A stretch of DNA of 62,940 nt from Ornithinibacillus californiensis (GCF_001038485.1 NZ_LDUE01000070.1:1-62940), one strand, 5' to 3'. Counted from the stretch's first letter, positions 8,663-18,682 are shown. The notes: generated by a model not told the origin, from the sequence alone. Numbers and translations: made by a program.

Positions 8663-9412
8663 CTTCAATATTTTTAAGACATCTTTTTGATAACCTAAAT
8701 ATTTATAATTTTGCTTTCGATACATCTCCTTGGGGGTATCCTCACCATCTGCTATTAGAATGATCATTTTATCCTGGTAGCTATCCATGATAAATCTTTG
8801 TATTATGCTACCAATCCCTTTACGCTGAAAGGAGTCAACTACAAACAAATTATCAATCTCCGCCGTACCTTCCTTTAGAATAACATCTACTGCACCAGCT
8901 GGTTTCCCCTGATAATATGCAATTAATTGAGTAATATTTTCATCTTCAAACTGCCACTTGAGCATCCCTGCCTTAGCTTCCGCGAAATTCACACCAAATG
9001 GAACGTCCTGGTTATACTGCAGCTGCAAATAATCTTGAAAACTAGCACTGTCCACCGCTTTTACCACAACTTCCGAATTTGACTTCACTTCAGGGAAATC
9101 ATGAGGCTTAATAGCGTATAATTCATTTACACTTATCTGGTATGCTTCTGTATTAAAGTAGTCTCTCAGTTCATCTGTAAAATCATGATCCTGTGGGAAA
9201 ACAAATTTAAGATGATTTTGGCCATATTCTGAATGATACCCTCGCAAAAATTCTTCTGCTTCAATAAATTCCTTTAGTGTGGGCATCCGTTTAAATTCTA
9301 TAAAATTACTATCATAACGACTTAACAATTCTGGGTAATGATAGTGTTTATATAGTTCCGTTTCTAATACTAAATGACTAATGATATCAATGTCTTTAAA
9401 AGATATTTTCAT
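8660..9412 (-). CDS. GNAT family N-acetyltransferase
   Basis: About 250 residues. The C-terminal half carries the acetyl-CoA fold: DNLFVVDSFQRKGIGSIIQRF is the motif A segment with the Q/RxxGxG/A loop. The N-terminal 140 residues are a less conserved extension. The ATG at 9412 is preferred over the TTG at 9421 because AGAGG lies nine bases upstream, overlapping the stop of the VOC gene, which suggests translational coupling. Substrate unknown. Confidence 0.82.
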   Translation of the reverse strand: MKISFKDIDIISHLVLETELYKHYHYPELLSRYDSNFIEFKRMPTLKEFIEAEEFLRGYHSEYGQNHLKFVFPQDHDFTDELRDYFNTEAYQISVNELYAIKPHDFPEVKSNSEVVVKAVDSASFQDYLQLQYNQDVPFGVNFAEAKAGMLKWQFEDENITQLIAYYQGKPAGAVDVILKEGTAEIDNLFVVDSFQRKGIGSIIQRFIMDSYQDKMIILIADGEDTPKEMYRKQNYKYLGYQKDVLKILK

Positions 9413-9424
9413 TTTCCACAACCT

Positions 9425-9799
9425 CTATCCTGTACAAATCATAATCACATTTCCGTCCGGGTCTCGTACGGTAAAGAAAGCAAAATCATCAAACCTAACT
9501 ATTTCAGATGCAATCTCGTAATCTAGTTGTTTAACATACTCATAGGATTGGTCAATATCATCGGTATGAAAGTTAAACAATGGGTAGTCTAATCCCCCTA
9601 GGTTCTTCTTTCCCCCTTCAGGACCTGCATCCAAAGTTATACCCAATGTTTGGTTTACCTGAAGATTATAAACGGGTCTTGCTACAGTATCCAAATCATA
9701 ATTTTGTCCTAATAATACACTATACCACTTCACCGAACGCTTCAAATCACTTACATGGATAAAAATAGTATTCACTTTGTTTTGAATTGGGCTTTTCAT
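9425..9799 (-). CDS. VOC (glyoxalase/bleomycin-resistance-like) protein
   Basis: 124 residues forming one beta-alpha-beta-beta-beta module pair. It begins NTIFIHVSDLKRSVKWYSVLLG and ends FAFFTVRDPDGNVIMI, the usual VOC ends. The ATG at 9799 has GGAGA nine bases upstream; the GTG at 9808 abuts the same site and is rejected. It is in an operon with the GNAT gene. The substrate is unknown; resistance or metabolite modification are possible. Confidence 0.82.
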   Translation of the reverse strand: MKSPIQNKVNTIFIHVSDLKRSVKWYSVLLGQNYDLDTVARPVYNLQVNQTLGITLDAGPEGGKKNLGGLDYPLFNFHTDDIDQSYEYVKQLDYEIASEIVRFDDFAFFTVRDPDGNVIMICTG

Positions 9800-9869
9800 T
9801 TCTATCACTCTCCAATTTTATTTGTTCACTCTTAATAACGAGTTATAGCTAAAAAACCTTACAATGAAA

Positions 9870-10814
9870 TTAAAAAATATGATAAAAATATGCAGCGTTT
9901 AGTTTTACATTCAATGTACTAGCAACCACTTGCATTAAATCATAAGAGAAGCAATAGAATTTCCAATTAATAACCTTTTCCTGTTCTACTTCAAAATAAT
10001 GCACATTGCTTAGATAGAACTCCCCATCTGCTTTCTTCTCTAACTCTATTATTACCGGTCGTCCCCAAAGCTCTATGTACAAAGGCTCCAAAATATGTTG
10101 CCCGTCCACAATCTCCTTCCAATCCTTTAGGGAATTTCGTTTTACTTCATCAATACCAAGCTCGACTCCAGAATGAACGATATCCATTGTAATGTTTTCA
10201 TCTAGGACAGAAGCAATAAGGAGTGGACTCTTTTGACGAAAACCATCTAATAATGTTTCCATAACCTTGGATGGTTCAACCTGATTAACGTAATTCTGTG
10301 TTTTTACCTTTTCACGATTACTTCTAAGAATACCCCGCGTTCTACTAAGCCCTGTATGAACTGCTCCCTCAGATGAACCTATTATCTTAGCAATCTCCTT
10401 TGCTCTATAACCAAAACCTTCCGAAAGAATCAATGTCACATATTGTGTAGGGGTAAGTTCTTGGATCAGTAGTTCCAAGTTTTCATATAAAAGAAAATCA
10501 AACTCAGACGAATTTTCCATGACAACAAATTCATCCAGCGGTAATTGAGGGTCTTTCCTTTTCCGAGTTAAATCAATCCAGTGATTAGTAGCAATTTTAA
10601 AGAGATATGCTTTCGTTTCTACCGGTTGAAAAAGCTTTGATAAGACGGATAAAGACTTTAGTAAGGTTTCTTGAACTAAATCTTCTGCATCCCATGGTGA
10701 ACCCGTTAATCGATAGCAGAATTTCCATAAATCAGTACGATACGGTTCTATTTTTTTCTTAAATTCTCCTTCAATATCCCTTATTTCATTACTTAGTTGA
10801 TTTAAGTTTTCCAT
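9870..10814 (-). CDS. ECF sigma factor with C-terminal NTF2-like extension
   Basis: 314 residues. Sigma region 2 is at about 25-95 (FCYRLTGSPWDAEDLVQETL is region 2.2) and region 4 at about 125-175 (YRAKEIAKIIGSSEGAVHTGLSRTR). About 120 further residues (METLLDGFRQKSPLLIASVL onward) resemble the SnoaL/NTF2-like tail found in ECF groups that work without a separate anti-sigma. No anti-sigma gene is adjacent, which agrees with that. AAGGAG lies upstream of the ATG. Target genes are not evident. Confidence 0.85.
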   Translation of the reverse strand: MENLNQLSNEIRDIEGEFKKKIEPYRTDLWKFCYRLTGSPWDAEDLVQETLLKSLSVLSKLFQPVETKAYLFKIATNHWIDLTRKRKDPQLPLDEFVVMENSSEFDFLLYENLELLIQELTPTQYVTLILSEGFGYRAKEIAKIIGSSEGAVHTGLSRTRGILRSNREKVKTQNYVNQVEPSKVMETLLDGFRQKSPLLIASVLDENITMDIVHSGVELGIDEVKRNSLKDWKEIVDGQHILEPLYIELWGRPVIIELEKKADGEFYLSNVHYFEVEQEKVINWKFYCFSYDLMQVVASTLNVKLNAAYFYHIF

Positions 10815-10884
10815 GACAAACTCCTTAGCAAATATTATCTACTTAATCCTATTCGCTATTTTTCTACAAAAACCTTCTACAAGG

Positions 10885-11484
10885 CTAATATTTCAGCCTA
10901 TAAATCAAAAACCGCTCATTTGGGTTCTTTTCATAGGGTAAGTCTACCTCCTGAACCAGTTGAAACATCGTTTGATTCTCCAAATAAAAAATATAATCAT
11001 CAGATGGATAATACAGCAGGATGTCTACTTCTCTAGGAAAGTCTTCAACCGATTGAAGAACACGATTCACGATATGCTGAAAGATATGCACAGAAAATGG
11101 ATTGAAGAAATAAAACCGGTTATCTCCTGGTTTAATGTTATAGTCTTCTGCACGAGAGCATTCAAATTCAATCTTTTGGCTGGGATGCTTCATCTTTTTT
11201 GCATAATGGTCTCGGTTTTGCAGAGCCTTCCTATAAAAAATCTCACTCATCTCAATTCCCATTACAGATGCATGAAAATGGTAATGAATGAAAAAGTTAA
11301 GTCTACCTAACCCACAACCAAAATCAACAAATTGATCAGTAGTTCTAACCTCATATTGCTCAAAAAGTAATTCAAGTGCTTGATATGGAGTTGGCTCGTA
11401 GGGATGATAATGGCTGTTGCTGTTAAACACGCCTTTTCCGTTGGTATGTATGTTAAAAAGCTTATCGTAATAGTACTCTTTCAT
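10885..11484 (-). CDS. Class I SAM-dependent methyltransferase
   Basis: 199 residues. Motif I is FVDFGCGLGRLNFF near residue 58, and VMGIEMSEIFYRKAL supplies the acidic end of strand beta 2. RFYFFNPFSVHIFQHI occupies the motif IV position. The substrate cannot be read from the sequence. AGGGAG precedes the ATG. Confidence 0.8.
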   Translation of the reverse strand: MKEYYYDKLFNIHTNGKGVFNSNSHYHPYEPTPYQALELLFEQYEVRTTDQFVDFGCGLGRLNFFIHYHFHASVMGIEMSEIFYRKALQNRDHYAKKMKHPSQKIEFECSRAEDYNIKPGDNRFYFFNPFSVHIFQHIVNRVLQSVEDFPREVDILLYYPSDDYIFYLENQTMFQLVQEVDLPYEKNPNERFLIYRLKY

Positions 11485-11520
11485 ATGAATTCTCCCTGAT
11501 TTTTATCTGGTTGACATAAT

Positions 11521-11611
11521 CTTTAGCTTAGATGGTGGAAACTTTAGCGAAATTGATACGATCTTTAGCGATATCGATGCAAACTTTAGCTTTTCTCACT
11601 CAATCTTTAGC
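11521..11611. repeat. Five CTTTAGC motifs at exact 21-bp spacing
   Basis: CTTTAGC starts at 11521, 11542, 11563, 11584 and 11605. The period is exactly 21 bases while the 14 bases between motifs vary. It lies between the divergent methyltransferase and MFS genes. Confidence 0.9.
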
Positions 11612-11709
11612 TTTTCTACATAAAACAATCTACAAGCGACGAATTCCCGCTTGTTTTCAACACATTTCAAGTTTACTATAAGTAATGGAGCTTAGAAAGG
11701 ACGTACGGA

Positions 11710-12873
11710 ATGGACAAACGAGTTTACTTTTTAATGATTGTGTCTTTCATCATTGGAATGGTTGAATTAATTATCAGTGGTTTATTAGATTTAATAGCAG
11801 AGGATTTACATGTAACCATTGGAGCAGCGGGGTTTTTAGTTACTATCTTTTCATTAATCTTCGCAATCGCTTCTCCAATTTTATTAATAATGACAGCAAA
11901 GATTGAGCGGAAAAAGCTAACGATAAACTTCTTAGTATTATTTTTACTTGGAAATATCATATCTGTCCTCAGTCCAACGTATAGTATTTTACTCATCGGA
12001 CGAGTCATTACAGCTATTAGTGGAGCGTTATTAATTATCCTATGCCTCGTGATGGCACCAAGAATTGTAGAGCCTAAATATCGCGGACGTGCTATTGGAA
12101 TTGTTTCGATGGGTGTAAGTGGATCACTTGTACTTGGCGTTCCTATTGGGTTAATGCTAGGAGAGATGTTTAGCTGGCGAGCACCGTTTATTTTAATCTC
12201 TGTTTTAACAGCATTATCCATAGTAGGGGTATATTTTTGGATGGATCGGGTTGCTCCTAGACCCTCTGTTCCAATTGGTGTTCAGCTCGCTACGCTTAAG
12301 AGCAGAAAGGTTCTCTTTGCACATATAACAACTTTCTTATATATGTCTGGCCACTCAGTTCTATATACGTATTTAAAACCATTTGTACAAGAAACAATGG
12401 GACTCGGTGCAGCCTGGATAAGTATCATTTTCCTTATCTTCGGAATTGCTGCTGTAAGTGGTGGCGGAATTGGTGGTGCACTTGCGGATACATTAGGAAC
12501 TAAAAAAACGGTAGTATATGCCATCATCATTTTCAGCATCGTTATCATGGTAATTCCATATACAACGTCTATACTGCCTCTTTTCCTTATTACACTCATC
12601 ATATGGGGAATTATGAGCTGGGCTATTTCACCTGCCATGCAAAGTTATTTAATTGAAAGTTCACCGGAAACATCTGAAGTACAACAGAGTTTGAGCAACT
12701 CTTCTTTACATTTTGGTATTGCTTTTGGTGCATTCGTAGGAGGACTTATCATTGGTCAAGCTGCAACCAATGTAAATGCTTTAATCGGAGGATTATTAAT
12801 CATCGTATCACTCGGCACGATGTATATCTCTATGAAAACAAGTAATCCTAAAGCCTCGACCAATAAGGCTTAG
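11710..12873 (+). CDS. MFS transporter (DHA1-type)
   Basis: 387 residues with about 12 hydrophobic helices. The first half has GRVITAISGALL and the RGRAIGIVSMGVSGSLVLGVPIG stretch that resembles motif C of drug/proton antiporters. It probably exports small molecules, sugars or drugs; the substrate is unknown. AAAGGA lies eight bases before the ATG. It follows the 21-bp repeat block, which may contain or modulate its promoter. Confidence 0.85.
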   Translation: MDKRVYFLMIVSFIIGMVELIISGLLDLIAEDLHVTIGAAGFLVTIFSLIFAIASPILLIMTAKIERKKLTINFLVLFLLGNIISVLSPTYSILLIGRVITAISGALLIILCLVMAPRIVEPKYRGRAIGIVSMGVSGSLVLGVPIGLMLGEMFSWRAPFILISVLTALSIVGVYFWMDRVAPRPSVPIGVQLATLKSRKVLFAHITTFLYMSGHSVLYTYLKPFVQETMGLGAAWISIIFLIFGIAAVSGGGIGGALADTLGTKKTVVYAIIIFSIVIMVIPYTTSILPLFLITLIIWGIMSWAISPAMQSYLIESSPETSEVQQSLSNSSLHFGIAFGAFVGGLIIGQAATNVNALIGGLLIIVSLGTMYISMKTSNPKASTNKA

Positions 12874-12941
12874 GCCATAATCACAATTTATCTACCCTGC
12901 AGCATATACTATCCTGCGCATAAAAAACAGGAGGTATATCT

Positions 12942-13475
12942 ATGGTTCATTTACCAGCAGTAGATCTAGGGCTAATGGCAGAACATTTATCTGCTCATCA
13001 AGGTGCGATTCAAAAGTTGCATGTTTATGAGCATAACGTATCCATCCCTGAATTAAGGGAGACCTTGCAACTGCAAAGAAATGTTATGGAAGCACATGTG
13101 AAAGTTATGCTTGAATTAATTAATCCAAATACTAACACGAATGTAGAAGTCCCTAATTTAGAACAGGTTAAGCAAAAAATGATGCAAACTGAATCTAATA
13201 CTAAGAACAAAAATAAGAATGACAAGTGGATTGCTTTAGAAGCTCACAATACGGCTAAAAGCATGTCTAATCAAAATTATATGTCCGCACTAATGATGAA
13301 AAATAAGAATGTAAGAGATGTACACGTTGAAATGGCGTTACAGCAATTATCTATTCTAGAAAGATATGACATGATCATTAACAATAAAGGCTGGACGTTT
13401 ACTCCTAAAGCAACTTACGAGGAGCAGCTAGAAACTTATAACCAGTTCTTAAACCAATATAAAAAGCAGGCATAG
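12942..13475 (+). CDS. CotF-like spore coat protein
   Basis: 177 residues, mostly helical. Two blocks (LGLMAEHLSAHQGAIQKLHV near the start and MALQQLSILERYDMII near the end) resemble the ferritin-like CotF/YhcQ spore coat family. A polar asparagine/lysine-rich linker lies around residues 83-100. AGGAGG precedes the ATG. It suggests a spore-former; the exact subfamily is uncertain. Confidence 0.6.
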   Translation: MVHLPAVDLGLMAEHLSAHQGAIQKLHVYEHNVSIPELRETLQLQRNVMEAHVKVMLELINPNTNTNVEVPNLEQVKQKMMQTESNTKNKNKNDKWIALEAHNTAKSMSNQNYMSALMMKNKNVRDVHVEMALQQLSILERYDMIINNKGWTFTPKATYEEQLETYNQFLNQYKKQA

Positions 13476-13494
13476 TCAATTATGCCTGCTTTTT
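13461..13494. terminator. Bidirectional terminator between cotF-like and copZ
   Basis: AAAAAGCAGGCATA and TATGCCTGCTTTTT form a perfect 14-bp stem with a 6-base loop. It overlaps the stop of the plus-strand gene and follows copZ on the other strand. Confidence 0.9.
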
Positions 13495-13497
13495 GCT

Positions 13498-13704
13498 TTA
13501 TGCTACATCATAGCCTTGGTCTTCAACTGCTTCTTGCAATTGTGCTAAAGTAACTTTTGACTCATCATATGACACAGTTACGTTGCCAGTAGCAAGATCT
13601 ACCTCTACGTTAGATACACCTTCTAATTCAGTAAGCGCACCTTCTACTGACATTTTGCAATGTCCGCAAGTCATACCTCTTACATCAAGTGTTAATGTTT
13701 GCAT
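13498..13704 (-). CDS. copZ: Copper chaperone CopZ
   Basis: 68 residues, a single heavy-metal-associated domain with the copper site MTCGHC at residues 11-16. It carries Cu(I) to CopA. It is the last gene of csoR-copA-copZ, separated from copA by a 71-base gap containing a hairpin. Confidence 0.95.
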   Translation of the reverse strand: MQTLTLDVRGMTCGHCKMSVEGALTELEGVSNVEVDLATGNVTVSYDESKVTLAQLQEAVEDQGYDVA

Positions 13705-13739
13705 ATTTATATCCCCTTTCCTAAAAATGAAATGTATAT

Positions 13740-13769
13740 ATTGGGGATTGTCTTTCTACCGTCCCCAAT
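13740..13769 (-). other. Hairpin between copA and copZ
   Basis: ATTGGGGA and TCCCCAAT pair around a 14-base loop. There is no U-run, so it is more likely an mRNA stability or processing element than a terminator. Confidence 0.5.
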
Positions 13770-13775
13770 TAAAAT

Positions 13776-16160
13776 CTAAATCTTTACTCGCTTCAAACGA
13801 AGCGAGTTCGTAACAACACTCACCGAGCTAAAGGCCATCGCTGCACCTGCAATCCAAGGTGCAAGTAAGCCAAGTGCTGCAATCGGAATGCCTGCGCTAT
13901 TATAGGCAAATGCCCAGAATAGATTTTGACGAATGTTTCGGATGGTTGCTTTACTAATCTTAATAGCCTTTGGAATTAATAATAATTCCCCACCAAGAAT
14001 CGTTACATCGGCTGCTTCAATGGCTACTTCTGTACCCGTACCAATTGCTATACCGATATCTGCTACCGCTAGAGCTGGAGCATCATTCACGCCATCCCCA
14101 ACCATTGCAACTTTCTTACCTTGTAACTGAATCTCTTTAACTCGGTTTGCCTTTTCTTCTGGTAAAACTTGCGCAATAACTCGGTCGATGCCTACTTGCT
14201 TAGCAATCGCATTAGCTGTACGCTCATTATCACCAGTAAGCATAATAACTTCTAATCCTTGCTCTTTCAATTCCTTAATTGCCTCTGCAGCAGTCTCCTT
14301 CACTGTGTCAGCAACTGCTACGATACCTTTAAATTGTTCGTCTACAGCAATGAGCATCGCTGTATTACCATTCGTCTCGTATTCCACTAATTCAGCTTCC
14401 ACATTAGAAACATTAATATTATGGTCGTTCATTAGCTTTCTAGTACCTACTAACACTTTCTTACCGCTAATCATAGCTTCAATACCATGACCTGGTATTG
14501 CACGGAAGTCTTCTGTTTCAAGCACAGCAACTTCTTTTTCCGTGGCATATGCTACAATTGCTTCAGCTAATGGATGCTCGGATCCTTTTTCTGCACTCGC
14601 TACAAGTGACAATGTATCCGCATCAGCAGTAAAGTGAGTTACCTCTGGCTTACCTTTTGTAATCGTACCAGTCTTATCCAGTACAATGGCATTTAGCTGA
14701 TGGGTACGTTCTAAATGTTCTCCACCCTTGAAAAGAATTCCACTTTCTGCCGCTCTACCAGAACCAACCATAATCGAAGTCGGTGTAGCAAGACCTAGCG
14801 CACATGGACAAGCAATAACTAACACCGCTATAGCCGTAACTAAGGCTGCTTCAAAATCACCTGGTGTAACAAAGATAATCCAAACTAAGAAAGTAATAAA
14901 CGCAATACCTACTACTATTGGTACAAAATAGCCTGAAATGACATCTGCTAACCGTTGGATTGGTGCCTTAGAGCCTTGTGCATCCTCGACTACCTTAATA
15001 ATCGAAGCAAGAGCCGTATCCTTCCCAACCTTTTTCGCTTCCATTACAATCGTACCATTTTTATTAATGGTTGAGCCAATCACATTCGCATCGATATCTT
15101 TTTCAATCGGAATAGACTCACCTGTAATCATCGATTCATCAACCGACGTTCTACCCTTCACTACGATACCATCTACCGGTATTTTCTCACCAGGTTTTAC
15201 AATAAGTCGATCACTAACAACAACATCCTCAATCGGAATCATCGTTTCTTCACCATTACGTAATACCCTTGCTTGTTTAGCTTGTAAATTAAGAAGCTTA
15301 GAAATGGCAACCGTTGTCCGGCTTTTCGCACTTGTTTCTAGGTATTTACCAAATAAGATTAACGTAATCAGAATAGCACTCGTTTCAAAGTATAAATGCG
15401 GCATGTACGCTGGGTTGCCAATCGTCTTAAATGCCTCATAAAGGCTATAGAAGTATGCGGCACTTGTTCCAAGCGCAACAAGCACATCCATGTTTGCCCC
15501 ACCATTACGAAGATTCTTATACGCACCGACATAGAATTGCCAGCCGATAACAAACTGTACCGGTGTTGCAAGCAAGAACTGGAACCATGGATTCATAAAG
15601 ATTTCTGGAATAGCAACACCAGCTAAATGAACGAGCATCGTTAATAACAATGGAGCAGATAGAATCGCAGACAGGATTAACTTATTCTTCATCTTCTGAA
15701 GTTGCTTTTCCTTCTGGGATTGCTTCTCTGCTTTTTCTGCCTTTCGCTTTGCATCATAACCAAGCTTTTGTATTCTTCCAATTAAATCTAACTCTTCAAT
15801 TACACCTGGATTATATTCGATAGAGGCACTTTCTGTTGCTAGATTTACTGTCGCATGCTTAACGCCTTCTTGCTTATTCAATACCTTCTCTATTCTTGTT
15901 GAACAAGCTGCACACGTCATGCCATATACATCAAACTCTATCTTTTCTAATTGAACGCCATAGCCGAGCTTTTCTATCTTAGCTGTAATATCTTGCACTG
16001 TAGTGGCATTAGGATCATAATGAACACTAGCTTTTTCCGTTGTTAAATTAACCTGTGCCTCCACACCATCCATCTTATTAAGGACTTTTTCAATTCTATT
16101 CGAACAAGCTGCACACGTCATACCAGTTACGCCAACTGTGACTTGTTTGGAATCACTCAT
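13776..16160 (-). CDS. copA: Copper-exporting P1B-type ATPase CopA
   Basis: 794 residues. Two N-terminal heavy-metal domains each have MTCAAC (cysteines 16/19, and again near residue 85). Eight membrane helices follow, with the CPC metal site near residue 452, DKTGTITKG near 496 and [10 protein letters not shown] near 690. It exports Cu(I) using ATP. It is preceded by csoR with a 13-base gap; AAGGGGGG is the ribosome binding site. Confidence 0.96.
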   Translation of the reverse strand: MSDSKQVTVGVTGMTCAACSNRIEKVLNKMDGVEAQVNLTTEKASVHYDPNATTVQDITAKIEKLGYGVQLEKIEFDVYGMTCAACSTRIEKVLNKQEGVKHATVNLATESASIEYNPGVIEELDLIGRIQKLGYDAKRKAEKAEKQSQKEKQLQKMKNKLILSAILSAPLLLTMLVHLAGVAIPEIFMNPWFQFLLATPVQFVIGWQFYVGAYKNLRNGGANMDVLVALGTSAAYFYSLYEAFKTIGNPAYMPHLYFETSAILITLILFGKYLETSAKSRTTVAISKLLNLQAKQARVLRNGEETMIPIEDVVVSDRLIVKPGEKIPVDGIVVKGRTSVDESMITGESIPIEKDIDANVIGSTINKNGTIVMEAKKVGKDTALASIIKVVEDAQGSKAPIQRLADVISGYFVPIVVGIAFITFLVWIIFVTPGDFEAALVTAIAVLVIACPCALGLATPTSIMVGSGRAAESGILFKGGEHLERTHQLNAIVLDKTGTITKGKPEVTHFTADADTLSLVASAEKGSEHPLAEAIVAYATEKEVAVLETEDFRAIPGHGIEAMISGKKVLVGTRKLMNDHNINVSNVEAELVEYETNGNTAMLIAVDEQFKGIVAVADTVKETAAEAIKELKEQGLEVIMLTGDNERTANAIAKQVGIDRVIAQVLPEEKANRVKEIQLQGKKVAMVGDGVNDAPALAVADIGIAIGTGTEVAIEAADVTILGGELLLIPKAIKISKATIRNIRQNLFWAFAYNSAGIPIAALGLLAPWIAGAAMAFSSVSVVTNSLRLKRVKI

Positions 16161-16173
16161 TTAAATACCCCCC

Positions 16174-16476
16174 TTACTTCGAGAATTGTTTTAATACTTC
16201 CATTAACTCGTCGATTGATGCTTCGCCCTCGCCAGATTGGACTGCATGGCTAACGCAATGCTTCACATGTCTTTCCGCAACTTGAAATCCTACTTTTTTC
16301 AAGGCTGCATTTATTGCACTAATTTGCACTAATATATCGACACAATAACGGTCATCTTCAACCATCTTTTGAATACCACGAACCTGTCCTTCGATACGTT
16401 TCAGTCGGTTAACTACCGCTTGTTTTTCTGATTCTGTTCTTGGTTTTACCGGGTGATCATGTAAAAACTCATCCAT
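16174..16476 (-). CDS. csoR: Copper-sensing repressor CsoR
   Basis: 100 residues. The Cys-His-Cys copper ligands are visible in DDRYCVDIL and ERHVKHCV, in the four-helix CsoR fold. The longest frame starts at 16503, but that ATG sits about where transcription should begin (promoter -10 at 16508-16513). The ATG at 16476 has GAAGGTG upstream and is preferred. It represses csoR-copA-copZ in the absence of Cu(I). Confidence 0.93.
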   Translation of the reverse strand: MDEFLHDHPVKPRTESEKQAVVNRLKRIEGQVRGIQKMVEDDRYCVDILVQISAINAALKKVGFQVAERHVKHCVSHAVQSGEGEASIDELMEVLKQFSK

Positions 16477-16507
16477 TGGAACACCTTCTTTCCTCATCTT
16501 CATTTAT

Positions 16508-16536
16508 ACTATACCCCCATATGGTATTTTTGTCAA
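16508..16536 (-). promoter_or_regulatory. csoR promoter with CsoR operator in the spacer
   Basis: On the minus strand TTGACA (16531-16536), a 17-base spacer and TATAGT (16508-16513). The spacer holds ATACC-N7-GGTAT (16511-16527), a CsoR-type GC-flanked inverted repeat. Confidence 0.8.
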
Positions 16537-16583
16537 AGCATTTGGCGTTATTTTTTCTTTTTAAAACCGAATCAACCATTATT

Positions 16584-17960
16584 TTAATTTCCTTTTGCAT
16601 ATTCTATACTTCTTCCAGTTTTAAAGTGATATTTGAATCGATACAATAGAAACATTGCCCTGACTACTAAATCAATTGCAATTGATAACCAAATACCGGC
16701 TATACCCATATCAAGTTGTATCCCTAATATATAGACCCCAACAATACGTATTACCCACATACCAATTGCGGTACTATACATCGGACTTTTCGTATCACCC
16801 ATTCCTTGAAGAGCACCAGCTACAATTAAACCAACGGCTAAGGCCGGCTGTGCAAATGCATCAATTCTCAGAGCGGTGACTACCATATCAACTGCAATCT
16901 GGTCATCGGTAAACCACGTCGCCATCCACGGGGAAGCGAAGAATAAGAAAATACCCCCAATGGATAATGTGATGACACCAACTCCAGTAGTTAGCATCCC
17001 ATATTTGTACGCATCTTGTTGCTTATTTGCCCCGATACTTTGACCGACCAACGTTGTAGCAGCGATAGCCAACCCATATCCTGGCATGTAAGCAAACATT
17101 TCAATATTACCTGCAATTGTATGTGCAGCAAATGTTTCTGTACCAATTTTAACAATTAACCCAAAATACAACACTTGCCCTAAGCGCATAATTAACCGTT
17201 CAATGGCTGTCGGTGTTGAGAGTTTTATAATGGAATATGTAAATCCATACGAACGATTTACGGGCTTTCGAAACAGGGAGAAGCTAACATTCGATTTTTG
17301 AATGGAGCGATAAAGCGCTACTGTTCCAATTACCCTTACCAGAACCGTTGCCCAAGCAGCACCAGCTATTCCAAAGCCAGCAAATCCTAATAACCCAAAA
17401 ATTAATAGATAATCGAGTCCAATATGGATGATGTTAATCCATATACTAATCTTCATGGGCGTTTTGGTATCTCCTGCTGCTCTTAAAATACTCCCAAAAA
17501 TAAACATAAGTGAAATAAATACTGCCGGGACCGCTACAATACGGAAATAGGTTACACCTGCATTTAGTACTTGTGGCTCCGCTCCCATTAGCTTCAACAT
17601 TGGTTCCGCAAAAAAATAGGAAATCACTCCAAAAATTACCCCGATCGTGATCGAAATCCATGTTGACTGCTTCGCGATGGCTTTAGCCTTTTCATAATCA
17701 TCGGCACCAATACTTCTTGCTATTAAAGAAGATGCCCCTACCCCAATAGCCATAAATATGGCAATATAAACTGCTAGAACCGTATTGGAAATCCCAACTG
17801 CTGTTACTTCAACAAGCCCTAATTTAGCAACAAATAATGTATCAACAAACCCAACCACGGTTTGCAAAATATTCTCTATCATAGCTGGTGTGGCTAGAGC
17901 AAGGATAATCATTATTTTCTGTTTTGATGTTTTGTTATGTATCTCCATAGTCGTAGACAA
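16584..17960 (-). CDS. MATE family efflux transporter
   Basis: 458 residues with about 12 helices. NorM-type features are ATPAMIENILQTVVGFVDTLFVAKLG at the start (quoted here only as its role in helix 1), GVGASSLIARSIGA, and the repeat-related AATTLVGQSIGA in the second half. It exports cationic compounds in exchange for Na+ or H+. The TTG start at 17960 has AGGAAGTG upstream; the first ATG is too far from it. It lies between csoR and a gene under a CsoR-type operator but has no visible copper operator of its own. Confidence 0.88.
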   Translation of the reverse strand: MSTTMEIHNKTSKQKIMIILALATPAMIENILQTVVGFVDTLFVAKLGLVEVTAVGISNTVLAVYIAIFMAIGVGASSLIARSIGADDYEKAKAIAKQSTWISITIGVIFGVISYFFAEPMLKLMGAEPQVLNAGVTYFRIVAVPAVFISLMFIFGSILRAAGDTKTPMKISIWINIIHIGLDYLLIFGLLGFAGFGIAGAAWATVLVRVIGTVALYRSIQKSNVSFSLFRKPVNRSYGFTYSIIKLSTPTAIERLIMRLGQVLYFGLIVKIGTETFAAHTIAGNIEMFAYMPGYGLAIAATTLVGQSIGANKQQDAYKYGMLTTGVGVITLSIGGIFLFFASPWMATWFTDDQIAVDMVVTALRIDAFAQPALAVGLIVAGALQGMGDTKSPMYSTAIGMWVIRIVGVYILGIQLDMGIAGIWLSIAIDLVVRAMFLLYRFKYHFKTGRSIEYAKGN

Positions 17961-17996
17961 TACGGGTCACTTCCTGTTAAAAAGGTTTTAATAAGC

Positions 17997-18638
17997 TTAA
18001 CTAATATCTAGCTCCTTCTTTATTTGTTCAAACCCAAAACGATCAACAAATCGATAAAACTTTTCTCTCTTTTTACCATTTTCTCTATAGATATCTAAAA
18101 TTCGGTCCACAAGATTGTATAATTCATCAGGATTTAGATCCCTTTTTACTAATTGGCCTGGTCTTGCTTCTCTACCCTTAGGATGACCTCCAATATATAA
18201 CTCAAAGGTATCTTGATCCTTCATAACTCCGATATCATTCATTAATGGCTCCCCACAACCTATGGGACACCCTGTATAAGCCGGGCGAAGGGTAAATGGC
18301 ACTTCCTGGCCAGCAATCCGATCATTCAATTCTTTAGCAACCGGCATACCCTCTTCAATCTCGCCTTTACAAAAGTTACAAGTACGAAGATTTTTAACGA
18401 ACTTCCCAACTGGGTAGTAATGTAATCCTACTTCCTCAAATTTACGTTTTACTTCATCTATTTCATCTTCAGGAACTTGAACGATTAATTGTTGCAACGT
18501 CGTTAGCTCGATCTCTGAGTCTTCTTCCAAATACTCTGCTAATACCCCGAGCTGCTTTGGTTTTAATTTCGCTCCGAACCCTATTCCTCCATTAACTGCT
18601 AATGGTATGTACTTTTTCTTATTTATATTTGTATTCAA
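17997..18638 (-). CDS. Short nitrite/sulfite reductase-like protein
   Basis: 213 residues. A ferredoxin-like half domain (PLAVNGGIGFGAKLKPKQLG to about residue 70) is followed by a cysteine region, CNFC then GCPIGCGEP, like the [4Fe-4S]-siroheme motif but with an unusual first pair (C-x2-C). It is much shorter than full sulfite reductases. The longest frame starts at 18710, but that TTG is part of the promoter -35 hexamer. TTG 18638 has GGAGGG eight bases upstream. A role in sulfur or nitrogen redox chemistry, controlled by a CsoR-family repressor, is inferred. Confidence 0.72.
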   Translation of the reverse strand: MNTNINKKKYIPLAVNGGIGFGAKLKPKQLGVLAEYLEEDSEIELTTLQQLIVQVPEDEIDEVKRKFEEVGLHYYPVGKFVKNLRTCNFCKGEIEEGMPVAKELNDRIAGQEVPFTLRPAYTGCPIGCGEPLMNDIGVMKDQDTFELYIGGHPKGREARPGQLVKRDLNPDELYNLVDRILDIYRENGKKREKFYRFVDRFGFEQIKKELDIS

Positions 18639-18682
18639 TGAAGATTCCCTCCAATATACTTCTGCATTCACTTCAACTAGAA

